DNA from: Polytrichum commune
Lineage: Eukaryota > Streptophyta > Polytrichopsida > Polytrichales > Polytrichaceae
NCBI GenBank assembly: GCA_950295325.1
Contig: OX485806.1
Span: 1,488,001-1,552,000 of the forward strand
Direction: 5' to 3'
DNA: 64,000 nt
Shown here: one piece after another, positions 1 to 11,319 of the stretch
How the letters are laid out: each line of letters opens with the position of its first letter
Numbering within the stretch: the stretch's first letter is position 1
The notes under the pieces: model-generated
Told to the model about the DNA's origin: nothing
Databases searched by the model: none
The model's input: the letters and a program-made list of their open reading frames with translations, nothing else
Made by a program: the position numbers and the translations under genes

Positions 1-1016
1 TTTACGAACGGGCGTTCGTAAATCTCGGCCCACATTTACGAACGTGCGTTCGTAAACCTCGGCCCACATTTACGAACGGGCGTTCGTAAATCTCCGCCAC
101 ATTTACGAACGTGCGTTCGTAAACCTCGGCCCACATTTTCGTAAAATTCTGCGCAGCAACAAAGTGCTGCATAGTTCGTAAATGTGCGCTGACTTTTGCG
201 AACGGTCGTTCGTAAACCTCGGCCCACATTTACGAACGGGCGTTCGTAAATCTCCGCCCCATTTACGAACGTGCGTTCGTAAACCTCGGCCCACATTTAC
301 AAACGGGCGTTCGTAAATCTCCGCCCCATTTACGAACGTGCGTTCGTAAACCCCGGCCCATTTACGAACGTGCGTTCGTAAACCTTAGCCCACATTTTCG
401 TAAAATTCTACGCAGCAACAAAGTGCTGCATAGTTCGTAAATGTGGGCCGACTTTTACGAACGGGCGTTCGTAAACCTCGGCCCACATTTACGAACGGGC
501 GTTCGTAAATTTCCGCCCCATTTACGAACGTGCGTTCGTAAACCTCGGCCCACATTTTTGTAAAATTCTGCGCAGCAACAAAGTGCTGCATAGTTCGTAA
601 ATGTGTGCCGACTTTTACGAACAGGCGTTCGTAAACCTCGGCCCACATTTACGAACGGGCGTTCGTAAATCTCCGCCACATTTACGAACGTGCGTTCGTA
701 AACCTCGGCCCACATTTTCGTAAAATTCTGCGCAGCAACAAAGTGCTGCATAGTTCGTAAATGTGCGCCGACTTTTACAAACGGGCGTTCGTAAACCTCG
801 GCCCACATTTTCGTAAACTTGTGCTCATCAACCAAGTGTTGCACTGTTACGAACGTGCGTTCGTAAACCTCGACGAGTATTTACAAATGCGCGTTTGTAA
901 ACCTTGGCCAACAACAAAGGTTGCATATTTAGGAACATGCATTTGTGAACTTCGGCGTAATAACCAAGGGCTGCATGTTTACGAATGCACGCTCATAAAC
1001 CTTGGCTACATACAAT
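1..1016. repeat. Tandem array of 22-bp palindromes (family A)
   Basis: The stretch consists of repeated perfect or near-perfect palindromes with arms TTTACGAAC and GTTCGTAAA around a 4-bp centre (GTGC, GGGC or GCGC). They are separated by a short linker of the type CCTCGGCCCACA, giving a basic unit of roughly 34 bp. A longer linker holding an imperfect hairpin (GCAGCAACAAAGTGCTGC) recurs near 152, 412, 573 and 734, so there is higher-order structure with a spacing of about 161 bp in the last copies. From about 820 onward the copies decay. Open frames through the array are by-products of the repeat and are not genes. Confidence 0.93.
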
Positions 1017-2408
1017 GAAAATGTGCACCACCCCCTTGCTACAATAATCAATAGCGAATAGGAGTACGTATATATGAAAGCCCATTGTTAATGGGTGTTT
1101 GCAGTCCTTCCTTGCTACATTAACTCTTTTGTTGCTAGTCATTTCCAAGCCTTGCAAAAACACCTCCCAACCTAGTGCATCTCTAGAAAAGTCCTTTGAC
1201 GTATGATCGCCTTAAACTTACGTTTAAGGCTAAAAAATATGTCTTGGACACTACCTACGAGCTCACGTTTTTGGTCTGAATGGCCAACTTTTAGATGTTG
1301 TTTCCATAATATAAGCTTAGAGCTGGCATCTCTAACCTTCTACAACCTATAGTGGAGTTTTCAGGTCCTTATGACTAGCTGACGTTTTTGGTCAAAGGTG
1401 GTTTTCGCAAACCGAATCCAGATCCAACGTTTCTAAGCTTCAACCAACCTATGGTACATTTTTCAAGTCATTCTAACTACTTGCTCTAGACGTCTCCTAT
1501 GAGTGTCACGTTCGCGCATACCTATCCTTTCTACTTTCTAATGCATTCTTTGTTCCTACATGACAAGTTGTCCAATGCACATTTTCAATAACACCTTCAA
1601 CACCTTTGTCTTGACAACACTAAGGACTATGTTATCTTAGAAGGAGAGCAGTAATAGGAGAATGCCAACAATGAATCTACTCTTCAAATCCCTCTTTCAG
1701 CACTTTGTTGTTTGTTTTCCAAGACTGTTGTCCGTCTGGACTGCCTCACATTTCTAGGTCTAAACTTACAAGCATACACACCTTCTCTAAGAGTCTAAGC
1801 TATCTTCACATATGTGTTCTAAGAGAGCCAAAAGGTTCTAGGACAATCTTTATATACCTCAAAACAACTACCTACTAGGTGGGTCAACTTGGTAGGTTAC
1901 CAGCCTGTCAAAACACTGCAACTAGCTGTCCTCACACGTTTTTGCCCTTTGTCCAATACATGACCAACTGGCACACTGAGGTCATAAAAAATGATCAACT
2001 AGTCATAGAAATGCAATGCTATTTAATAACTTTGGACCAACAAGTCATTATCTGACCAACTAAATTATTAACACCAAATAATTACTACTACTGAATAAAT
2101 TGCTCAGTAGTAAAACAGTAAAAAACCAATTAGTGGACGTTTTAACAACTAATTGCATTAGGGACAAATTTGACGTCAACTAGTAAACTAGCATTCTTTT
2201 GCCCTTTCGACAATTCGCGACCAACTAGTCAGTTTTTGATGGGTTGGTTTACTATGAACATTTTATGTTCTTAAAACACGGTGCTAATTTCTACCTTAAC
2301 TTCTATCTTATCTATGTTTGTGCAAATAAACGAAACCACTATACATATTTGCAAACACACATTCGTAAAAATACGTAATGTTGATTTACACATTACACAT
2401 TACACTGA
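1017..2408. other. AT-rich non-coding stretch
   Basis: No coding region, RNA gene or clear transposon end was seen. The sequence is AT-rich. Weak echoes of the palindrome family (CATTCGTAAAAATACG near 2350) appear just before the solitary copy at 2409. Confidence 0.6.
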
Positions 2409-2430
2409 TTTACGAACGGTTGTTCGTAAA
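2409..2430. repeat. Solitary family A palindrome
   Basis: A single copy with both 9-bp arms intact (TTTACGAAC, centre GGTT, GTTCGTAAA) lies 1.4 kb from the array and about 60 bp upstream of the decayed FCP1-like paralogue. A lone intact copy shows that the unit can exist outside the tandem array. Confidence 0.9.
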
Positions 2431-2491
2431 TATGCTACCAAAATCTACTTTAACAATTGAATGTGGATATACTTTATATTGTGCATAAAGT

Positions 2492-3291
2492 ATGGTCTTG
2501 GAGAACACGGTGCCCATTTTCAAGTTCCTCATCTGTGATCTCCCAAGCCCTTGCCTCGTTCTCGGCCAAGAAGTATGCGATGAGCTAATTGACGAGAATG
2601 GTGTGCCAATGCCCAAGTTTGGTGGTCGAGGCGGAGGGCAACATTTCCTCAAGGTCTTGAGGTCCAGGTTGTGGCTAGAAGCCCCCCTATTGGAGGGAGT
2701 CCCCCACGGGAGCTGGCCAACTCCGGAGAACACCCTCCTCATCGACGACAACACCGCCAAGAGCCTTCTTTGTCCCCTCCTATTCTTTCACCGTTGCTCT
2801 CATTTTCTTGCATCTGCATGTTATGCACTTTACGAGCGCCCATCCCAAACCGCCCCTCCTTAATTTATCCACTCCACTCTGTCTATGATATTGTTTCACA
2901 GGTCGCTCCACGCTCGTTTGGTGGCCGACCCTCCTTGACTTCTTCATTGGAGACGCACACAACTCAAGGTTGCATCTTCCGAGTCCGATCGTTGTTTGGC
3001 CCTCCGGAGAAGTGCAAGACATTCTCTCTTGCAGATGCCTTTGTATTCCACTACAATACCATTTCGTACAATTCGGGAGCGCGTTTGGACATATTGAAGA
3101 ACGACACATATTCGAGGTCAGTCAACAAACTTGGCTATAGTTGCGGGCCGGAGATTTTCAAAGCTATAGAGGCCATTGGAGCATTACAGAGAGAAGCCAC
3201 CGTAAAAGATAAGGACATGGCCACGAGAAAAAATATAGTGGGACGTACTAGTGGGACTATAAACGCCTACGGACTCCCTAAATATGTGTAG
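2492..3291 (+). pseudogene. Decayed FCP1/SCP-like phosphatase paralogue
   Basis: The first part (about 2500-2770) encodes PCLVLGQEVCDEL, FLKVLRSRLWLEAP, GVPHGSWPTPENT and LLIDDNTAKS. It aligns block by block with the second half of the phosphatase domain of the gene at 11.3-13.06 kb (ENTLMVDDSAAKN is the equivalent of the last motif). After a degraded stretch, a spliced exon appears to begin after TTTCACAG at about 2902 (VAPRSFGGRPSL). It ends with LGYSCGPEIFKAIEAIGAL, matching the last exon of the other gene (NGYSRGAEIFRNVEAM). The N-terminal half with the nucleophile motif is missing and the middle is frameshifted, so it is called a truncated pseudogene. A functional short paralogue with unrecognised exons is less likely. 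Confidence 0.75.
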
Positions 3292-5240
3292 GGGTAGAGC
3301 ATAGTGCTTGGTTATCCATTCTATTTGAAGGTCTTCAAGACATTAATGGTATTTCCATTATGTTTGTATTTCAAACCCGTTGAATAGATTCAATTTCCAA
3401 TCATTCTCCACATCTTCTTTTCCATTAGCAATAATTTGTCATTTTATACACATATGTTTTCATGTATGGTTCATTTTTTTGTTCACTTTGATGCATTTAT
3501 GTTGATGATTATATCCAATGTTATACATATGGTATTTTAATGTTGTTAACATTGGCTCAAATTTGAAAACCACATCCTTGAATAGTCTCAAAATCATCAA
3601 AAAGTCTCCGATTACCGAATATAGTGTTTGTTGTTCTTTTTACAAAAGGCCATAGGTCATTTGACTCTTTTGTACACTTTCTATAAGTCCTTCATTAATA
3701 ATATAGCTTCTAGATTCTTGGGACGGAGGACTTTAGCTTGCACACAATCTGCTCTACTCCAAGTAAAAATAGGTCTCTCGGGTATGTTGCGTAATAGTAT
3801 ATTCACAACCCCAGACAAAATGTCCAAAGGAAGAGATGAATAAAAACCAACCATAAACTTGGACATACAATCTCTTATCAATTTCATACTTGAACAACGT
3901 ATAGTCACAACACCACAATGAATCTTCTCAAAAAAATTTCACGTCAAACTCCCTAAATCCCTTTGCTCACTCTCCAAAATTTGATAGACCATATGTTTCA
4001 CCTCAAAAACCACCAGGAACTTTTTGGAAGTAGTAGACCATGTTCTAATTATAAGATATGCTGAGGAATCATTCTCTCTTACCTCCTTCACAATTGTTGT
4101 ATTTTGATGAGGTTGTGTAACTTTGTTTTATGGGGATGTCCAACTACCTCTTACTTTACTACCTCCCAATTTGTTTTGTGTGGTCTGATCTACCTTGGAT
4201 TTTGAGGATAGTCCATTCCCACCATTAGAAAGGTTAGAATTCTTGCAGAAAATTGGTGACCCAATATTTGTTGTTGTTGCTGCAACATTCCCCAACATAA
4301 TCATAACATCCTGCTAAAATGACATTGGAAAAATGTCTTTAGTCTATATGTCAGTATCCTAGATCCAAAGTGCTATTATATGTAATTTTGTCCTCAGCCT
4401 TTATCCCGAATATATGTGCTCATAACCTAGCTCAAAGCACCAGTCAATTGACCAACTCAAGTTTTAAACACATTCGCATTAGCTCGAACTGAGAGAGCAT
4501 GATTGCAATGCTAAAATTTAACGTATCTTATTATATGACTTGATGTTGATGTTTTGCTATACGACAAACTATAATGCTTAGTAATTACTGCAATTGCATA
4601 ACTTTATTTTACTCACTTGACAACAAAAATGAACAAATACTTTATGTTCCAATTCCATCAGTCTTTGTGATGGACTTTGCTACTTGCGAATACCAAACAT
4701 GTTTTCTAAATAAGGACTTTATTATCACAAATCAACAAGCTCAGGACCTCAGATATCTCTGGTTTCTCAAGATGTATTCTTAGAATCTATAGCAGTTTCC
4801 CATTAACTCCGAAAGTCATATTCAATTCCATCAGTCTTTGTGATGGTATTTGTTATTCGTGAGTAGCATACATCTCTCAAGGAATTTCTGAGTACCATAC
4901 ATCTCTTGGTAGCATACATCCATACATCCACATTCAATAGTTCATAAGAATTCGACTGTAGCATACACCCACATTCAATAGTTAACACAAGTGAGAAGAC
5001 CTATGTATTCAGTTCACAAATCAATAAACATGCACTGTCAATAACCATCATTGAATCAGAGAAGGTCCCATTTTCAATTACTAGGTGTAAGCTCACAATT
5101 GACCACCTCATTCTATTACACATTTGCATTCTAAGTCAATTGCACTTGAGCTAAAAAAATAATTTTTTCTTCAGTCAGTATTTAAGAAAATTATTTATCC
5201 TGGCACAAAGGTTATAAAGTTACTCTACAAATCAACTTAC
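3292..5240. other. AT-rich non-coding stretch with short duplications
   Basis: No gene was recognised. The phrase AATTCCATCAGTCTTTGTGA occurs twice (near 4650 and 4825), and GTAGCATACA with CATTCAATAGTT repeats between 4860 and 4985, indicating small local duplications. Open frames here are short and have no recognisable motifs. Confidence 0.55.
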
Positions 5241-5244
5241 AAGG

Positions 5245-7920
5245 TTATAAGGTTACCTTCTCCTGATTAGTTGATGTCCGTTGGCTCTCAAAATTTGCAT
5301 CCAACGTAGTGATGGGTTTCTCAACTATGGAGCCCACATGAGCTCCAACTTCTTCAGTTCCAATGGAGACATGAGCATTCTCTGTGAGTAAGCTCACATT
5401 AGTGGGTGGATTATTTTTTGATGAATTCACAAAGGCTAAAAACAAATTGAACATCTCATCCATTTTTCTTTCCATTTGGGATATCTTCCCCTCTAGTGCT
5501 TGATTACCAGGTTCATGAGCATATGCTCCAACCTAATTTGAAGCTCTTTCACCCCCACCAACCTCGGAATTTACCTCCTACAAGACAACATACACACATA
5601 TCAACAAAACCCAATCACCAAGTAGACATATAAACAAGTTGCCCTAATCAGCAAGTACCTGCTCCAACAACCAACCATTTCAACAAGTGGAAAATAACAA
5701 GCAGACCTAACAACACAACCCAAATAACAAAGCCCAACTAGCGTCTATAACCAAATTTACCCATACGACTGCAGAGATCCCCGAGGGAGTTGTTCTTTGT
5801 TTTTTGGCACCCCTTGATTTCATGATTTCAACATTGATTTCCTCATTTGTGGGTGTCCTACCAAGCTCTTCCTCTTACAATGCCATAAATATTTTATACC
5901 AACTAAGCAAATGAGAAAGACAATAAACGAACAAACAAACAAATATACATACATAAAAACAAACAACATCACTTACCAAACCCTCTCGGATGGAGTCTTC
6001 TCCATAACCTGACCTTGATGTCGTCTGCTGGCATCCACGCGATGCCTTCAACCTCTCTGCCTCTGCAATTTTTATCAGGTATTTGATGAGAAATTTTGTA
6101 TTCTCCCAATCCTCTTGAGTGCATGTCCTTGGTTTTTTTTTGTTACCCTCAATGTGAGATTTAATTAGATATCTTTTGTTCTTCAAAATTTGCTTCAGGT
6201 GCTTTTCAAATGCCATGTCATGTCATGTAGATTATGATCTACATACTCCCATGACTCCTCCAACCGACGTCTGATTGCTTCAATTGCAGTGGCGGGTTGA
6301 TCATGTAGGTCAACAATGTAGAAATCCAGTGCATGGGAGTATCCTCGAAGTGATGCTCCCCACAAATACAATCTATTCCCAGTAGGAAATCCTCCAGCAT
6401 TACACCTCACCCAATAAGGTTTCTTCCCCACCAATTTCCGTAAAACTGCCTCAACTCTTTCATCCACTTCAATTTTCTTCCTTCGAGCTCTCAACATGAC
6501 GGTGCATTCCATTGTTGTTTCCCTTGGTATTCGAACTTTAAAATCGGTGTCGACATCGGCTCCAAATTGGATGTTAGGTATGGTTGGTGCAGGTATGGGT
6601 GGGGCTAGTCTCTGCAAAAACAAGTAATGATTATGAGTACAAAAAAAAGCATAAATAATGATCAGGAGTAATAAAAGTAGAGAAAAAATTTTCAAAAGAG
6701 TTTTATAAACATACCTGATTGAGTAGTCCGGCTATCAGAGCTCCTAGCATGTTGCTCTGATTTTGACCAACACTAAGACGGGCTACATGTTGTGGTGGAG
6801 GTGGTTGTTGGCCAAAAGCTTGAAGTAGCATTGCCAATTGCGGATTCTATAGGTTCTGCATTTGTGGGAGCGGCTACATATGGTGCATATGTTCAAGCAA
6901 ATACTTAGCATTATGCAACAAGTACAAACAACAAGTACAAACAAGTGCCCTAAACAACCATTAAACAAGTGTAAATAAAAAAGCATGTGCTAGTGGGGAG
7001 CTAACCATGTGCACTACCTAGCGTTAAAGCAAGTTGGAGTTTTTTAGGTAATTCAAAAATACTCACATTCAAGAGCTTTAGAATTAACATGCCATGGGTG
7101 TGCTAACACACGGCCTCAAATAGACTACTATAGTGACTGACACTTGGCTGTAGTGAACATAATGCAAAAACAACAAGCAAATGACTCAAAAAAAATACAT
7201 GTGGAAGGGGTTGAGCAAGAAGGAAAATGGTAGAGACTTTTCTTCTCTATTGATAGCCTCTGCAACTATTGCTATTGGGATCCATTGATATTTTGTGTCT
7301 GAATGATGAATTAAAGCAAATTGTTTTTTAAGGTATAGGTCATCATCCAGACACCTAGACAAGCGATCATGGTTAGCTCCCCACTAGTGATCATAATGTA
7401 AAAACAAGAAGCAAATGACTCAAATAAAAAATACTTGTGGAGGGGTTGAGCAGGTTTAGGGTCATCAAGCTCATCATCCTCATCCTCCAATTCAAATTCT
7501 CCCAACCACAGCTCATCATCCTTGCCAACATCAGCAGGTAATGGATCTTCAACTACTTTTCTTTTGTTTTTTGCCATTTTATTGCGTGGATTCTTCACTT
7601 TGCTCCTCTTCTTCCAAACATGCACAACCTTCTCCTAAATATGCAAATCACATAATTGACAAATCATGACCAAAATTGCATGAAAATAAATCAATGACTA
7701 GACAAGCATGAACACCGTGCAAATCAGATTAGCAAAGCATATAAAATGTACCTTTTGGGTTTAGGTTGGGATGTATTTTCTATGGAGTTGCCAGAACTTT
7801 CTTCACTTGCATCAACTTGAAAATCAACGTCAGATTTAGTTTTGTCCTCGTCTGAAGACTCTATCACAACTTTGTTTTTACTGCTTACTCTTTGCAATCG
7901 CCTACTACGTCTAGGTGTGT
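5245..7920 (-). pseudogene. En/Spm-type plant transposase gene (Ptta-like), frameshifted
   Basis: Reading leftward, a basic and acidic N-terminal part (about 7905-7450: RRSRRLQRVSS, MAKNKRKVVEDPL, an acidic run LEDEDDELDD) precedes an exon at about 6613-6217 (RLAPPIPAPTIPNIQFGAD through YVDHNLHDM). The next block, AFEKHLKQILKNKRYLI with CTQEDWENTKFLIKYL and SRGCQQTTSRSGYGED, has the layout of the plant transposase Ptta/En/Spm family: a basic helix, a conserved W, then K/S/R-rich and G-Y residues. A coiled-coil-like C-terminal part (MERKMDEMFNLFLAFVNSS) ends near 5245. A third CATGT unit at 6214-6228 shifts the frame, and dropping one 5-bp unit joins HNLHDM to AFEKHLKQ. Exon limits are partly inferred from GT/AG sites. 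The family call is from motif layout only. Confidence 0.6.
7147..7450. repeat. Direct duplication of about 70 bp
   Basis: The stretch around 7153-7222 (CAAGCAAATGACTCAAA, then TACATGTGGAAGGGGTTGAGCA) recurs around 7397-7452 with few changes (GAAGCAAATGACTCAAAT, TACTTGTGGAGGGGTTGAGCA). It partly overlaps the end of an exon of the En/Spm-like gene, so one copy is probably a duplicated exon edge and intron. Confidence 0.7.
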
Positions 7921-9618
7921 AAACTCCTAGGTGTCTCGATTAGAAGGTAAGGTTCCTTGTAATTGGAATGTGTTTACAAGTTTTGTGGTTGCTTTATCAA
8001 GAATGGGTTGATGAATAGAAGGAAACCTACTCAGTGCAAAGAACACACTTTGTTGGTCAAAATCAAAAATGTTAGCCAATGTCCTAATAATTCTATTCAC
8101 ATCCATTGGATGCCCCATTCTCAATCAAACTATTTTGTCATGTTAAGCTCAAGGGTTTTGTCATATTAGGCAATGGAGGGTTTTGGACTTGGACGTGATG
8201 ATTAAGGGCCTTACTAATGATGATCAAGAATTAAGGAACATAATGATGGAAGAACATGGACTTGGGGGCAAAGGGAGGGAGGAGGGGCGGGTAGACAATA
8301 GGGTTTACAAAAAAGATATAGAAGCGCTAAGAAGGGTGTGATTGTGATTGTGATTGTGATTGTAGAGGCGGCCAGACAATGTGCCCGTGAATATGTGATT
8401 GCAAGTATATGAGTGTAGGTTTCGGTACAAGGTTTCAAGAAGGGCACAAGGTTTCAACAGAAGAAGGGCACCCTAAACCCAAAAATGTTTAGGTTTCAAC
8501 AAAAGAAGGGCGCTAAGAGGGTTTTCAAGAAGGGCGCTAAGGGTTTATGGTTTCAAGAAGGGCACTAAGAAGGGTTTCGGCACAAGGTGTCAAGAAACAA
8601 AGCTAGGCACAACAAAGACAAGCAAAGGAGGAAAGCAAGACAAAGCAAAGACGTGGCAATACAAAACTGCTACAAAGAGAAAATGGTGCAAGAAATCTAG
8701 CCTAGTTTGGTTGTGCTCTTTGACCGCTCAATTGGGCAAGGGTTTGAACTGAGGGGTAAGTGGATGAACCTCCAAAGATATTAGACGCATCGCGGCTTCT
8801 CCAACGTGGGAAGATTCAACGATGTCAGGAATGCATTGTCCTTTGCTATATTTTGCCTCCTTAGACCTCATAGTCGTCACCTTCTGCCATGGCTATAGTA
8901 GTAAGTTGGAGCAACTTAGACCCAAACCCAACATACTGAAACCCTAAAACTCTTGGGAGGGAAGTTATATGGGTTTAGGTTAGATTTTTTTGAATTTCAA
9001 AATAATTAGAAAACCCTATGTAGTGAACCATGTGCCTTTTGACTCTTTTTAGTCTATCTTTAAATGTATAGACTACATAATTAATTGTGTAGTCAAGAAA
9101 ATCATATTTATAAGGCATTTCCCTTTGAATTACATAAATTTTGACTAACCTTACTTGGTTCACTCATAAGCAACTTCCAACCGTGTCTCATGAGAAGAAC
9201 ATGGGACATACCCCTTAAATCCCATGGGTCACAATGTTATAGATGGGAAGTTTGTATGTCCCATGATAGAGGGGAATTATCATGGGACAACCCAAAGTGA
9301 GATGCATCAAATATGAGAATTTGTTTCATTTGACAATTGTCCCTCTTAATCAAAGGGACAATTTAAACTTTTCAATAATGAAAATATAATAATTTTATTT
9401 CAAAACATGATGGCCCCTCCACACTTGACTCTATCTCCGCCAGTTTAGGGTTTGTACTTTGACAATGAATAACGTATCACCATGAGCTCCAAAAATTATC
9501 AGAAAAAGAACAACAACTTCGATTTGGATTTGCTAATCATCTCATACTAATCACATGTTTATTATTGAATGTCCATGAAAGAATGTTCTATCCTTGTTCC
9601 ATTTTAGAAATTTTGTAG

Positions 9619-9621
<3 letters not shown>

Positions 9622-9661
<40 letters not shown>
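9622..9661. repeat. (GA)n microsatellite
   Basis: An uninterrupted run of about twenty GA dinucleotides. Confidence 0.98.
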
Positions 9662-9663
<2 letters not shown>

Positions 9664-10864
9664 CAATTACTGCCTACAAGTGTTTTTCATTCATCCAACA
9701 AGAAGCCTTGAAATAATCAACAAGCCTCAATCTTCTATTTTTAGTCATGTAGACACTGGATTTAGATTCAAAGGCCCCAAATTAGTCTAGTCAAAATTAT
9801 TTGAGATGAATCTGCCAAAAATCTATAAGGGACAACTTTTTATGTTGGATGGAGGAGAGGTGTCTTAATTTCTACAATTTTACATTAGAAGATAAATGCC
9901 GGCTTACATATAAAGTGCTTAAAAACCCTCCAATTACATGTAATGTTCAATGAGTTAATGGCTAAGGTGTTGGATTAGGGTGGTGAAGTCTAAAGTTCAA
10001 ATGCTTTCGCTAACACCCCTAAGTTTAATCTTGTACGTGGAAAGGGCCTACCTAAAGGTTAGACCAAGTTCATGGGATGTGTATGATTGTTCATTTTTTG
10101 AAATTTCCCTTTCAAAAAACTCCCAAGTAGCATATTCCCATCATCCATACAAAATATCCCATCTACACAACTTCCCATGTCCAACTGAACATTCCCATTA
10201 ATAATCAAGGGACATGAGCAAAATTCCCACTCATTCCACATTCCCTTCCAAGCCTTATGAACCATGGGACATGAAAGGAAATTTTGGAAATTTTTCCCAT
10301 TGGGACACAAGTGAAAGTTCCATGTGGCAGATGCTAAAACACAAGTCTTCCAATTCGTAGATGTTGAGAGAACATGGGAAAATGAAATGAACCAAGATTC
10401 TTACATTAGTGTATTAATTTTTACATTAGCATACTAATGAAATGAACCAAGATTCTTACATTAGTTTACAAATTTTGAGTGAGTGGGGGGGACCCCTTGG
10501 CCTCATTAAACCTGCACCCAACATGTGACAACTACCACATGTCCTCTTAGCATATACTAAACCTCATCCGTAGGCACACCTTAGTGTACAATTTCCACTA
10601 ACCTTAGTGTACATGTCAATGTCCACTAGTTTTAATTATGTTTTGAATTTATTTTCAAATCTTGTCTTTAACACTATATTCGTTAAATTGAGACTTTTTG
10701 GGCATTTTGAGACATTCATAGAAATAAGAACAAGGATAAATGGAACACATATTGGTGAAAGTTGTAAGATGCGAACACTTTGAAGCGGGTGTTTAGACCA
10801 AGAACCCCATTAATAACTCATATTTGTGATGGTTTAGGGTGGGCAATCGAAACCTTAGACCAAA

Positions 10865-11140
10865 TTGAAGGGGACATCTTAAAACATTCATATTAATGCA
10901 CACAAAATATGAGAGCTTGTATGAATATGGTTTAGGTAGGGCAATCCAAACCATAGATCTTATTGAAGGGAAAATCTTAAAACATTCATATTAATGCACA
11001 CAAAATATGAGAGCTTGTATGAATATGGTTTAGGTAGGGCAATCCAAACCATAGATCTTATTGAAGGGGAAATCTTAAAACATTCATATTAATGCACACA
11101 ATAAGGCACTCCAAACCTTAGACCATATGGAAGGGGAAAT
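10865..11140. repeat. Tandem repeat with about 98-bp period
   Basis: TTGAAGGG with ATCTTAAAACATTCATATTA and GGTTTAGGTAGGGCAATCCAA recurs at about 10865, 10962 and 11061, followed by a partial fourth copy near 11110. The second and third copies are nearly identical, so this is a recent local amplification. Confidence 0.85.
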
Positions 11141-11319
11141 CATGTCTAACTTATATTATTGCAAAAAAAAACATACAAAGTGTGGCATGTAAAATGCATA
11201 TCATGCTAACACCACACATCCATTGGATAGTGCGACCCAAAATGTTCTTGCCTATGGCCCAAAACCCTACGCCTACTATGGCCTATCTAGCCTCGGATAC
11301 TACCTCTTTTTCTTTTGCT

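Larger units (their letters stand above)
7930..11280. other. Non-coding stretch with simple and local repeats
   Basis: No gene was recognised. It holds a GTGATT run near 8335-8365, degenerate repeats of a TTTCAAGAAGGGCGCTAAG phrase between about 8420 and 8590, a (GA)n tract, a direct repeat of a 30-bp phrase containing AATGAACCAAGATTCTTACA at about 10381 and 10434, and a roughly 98-bp tandem repeat near 10.87-11.14 kb. Between about 9170 and 10325 both ends contain variants of CAACTTCCAA and CATGGGACAT in opposite orientation. That may be an old inverted-repeat element, but it is too diverged to call. Confidence 0.5.

Noticed and set aside
1..850. Long minus-strand open frames with VYERPFVNVG-type repeats in the first kilobase
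   Set aside because: They are translations of the palindromic tandem array, occur in several frames at once, and have no start context or codon signal.
9168..10325. Inverted-repeat transposon around 9.2-10.3 kb
   Set aside because: End similarity is weak, is partly due to repeated CATGGGACA words, and no target duplication was found.
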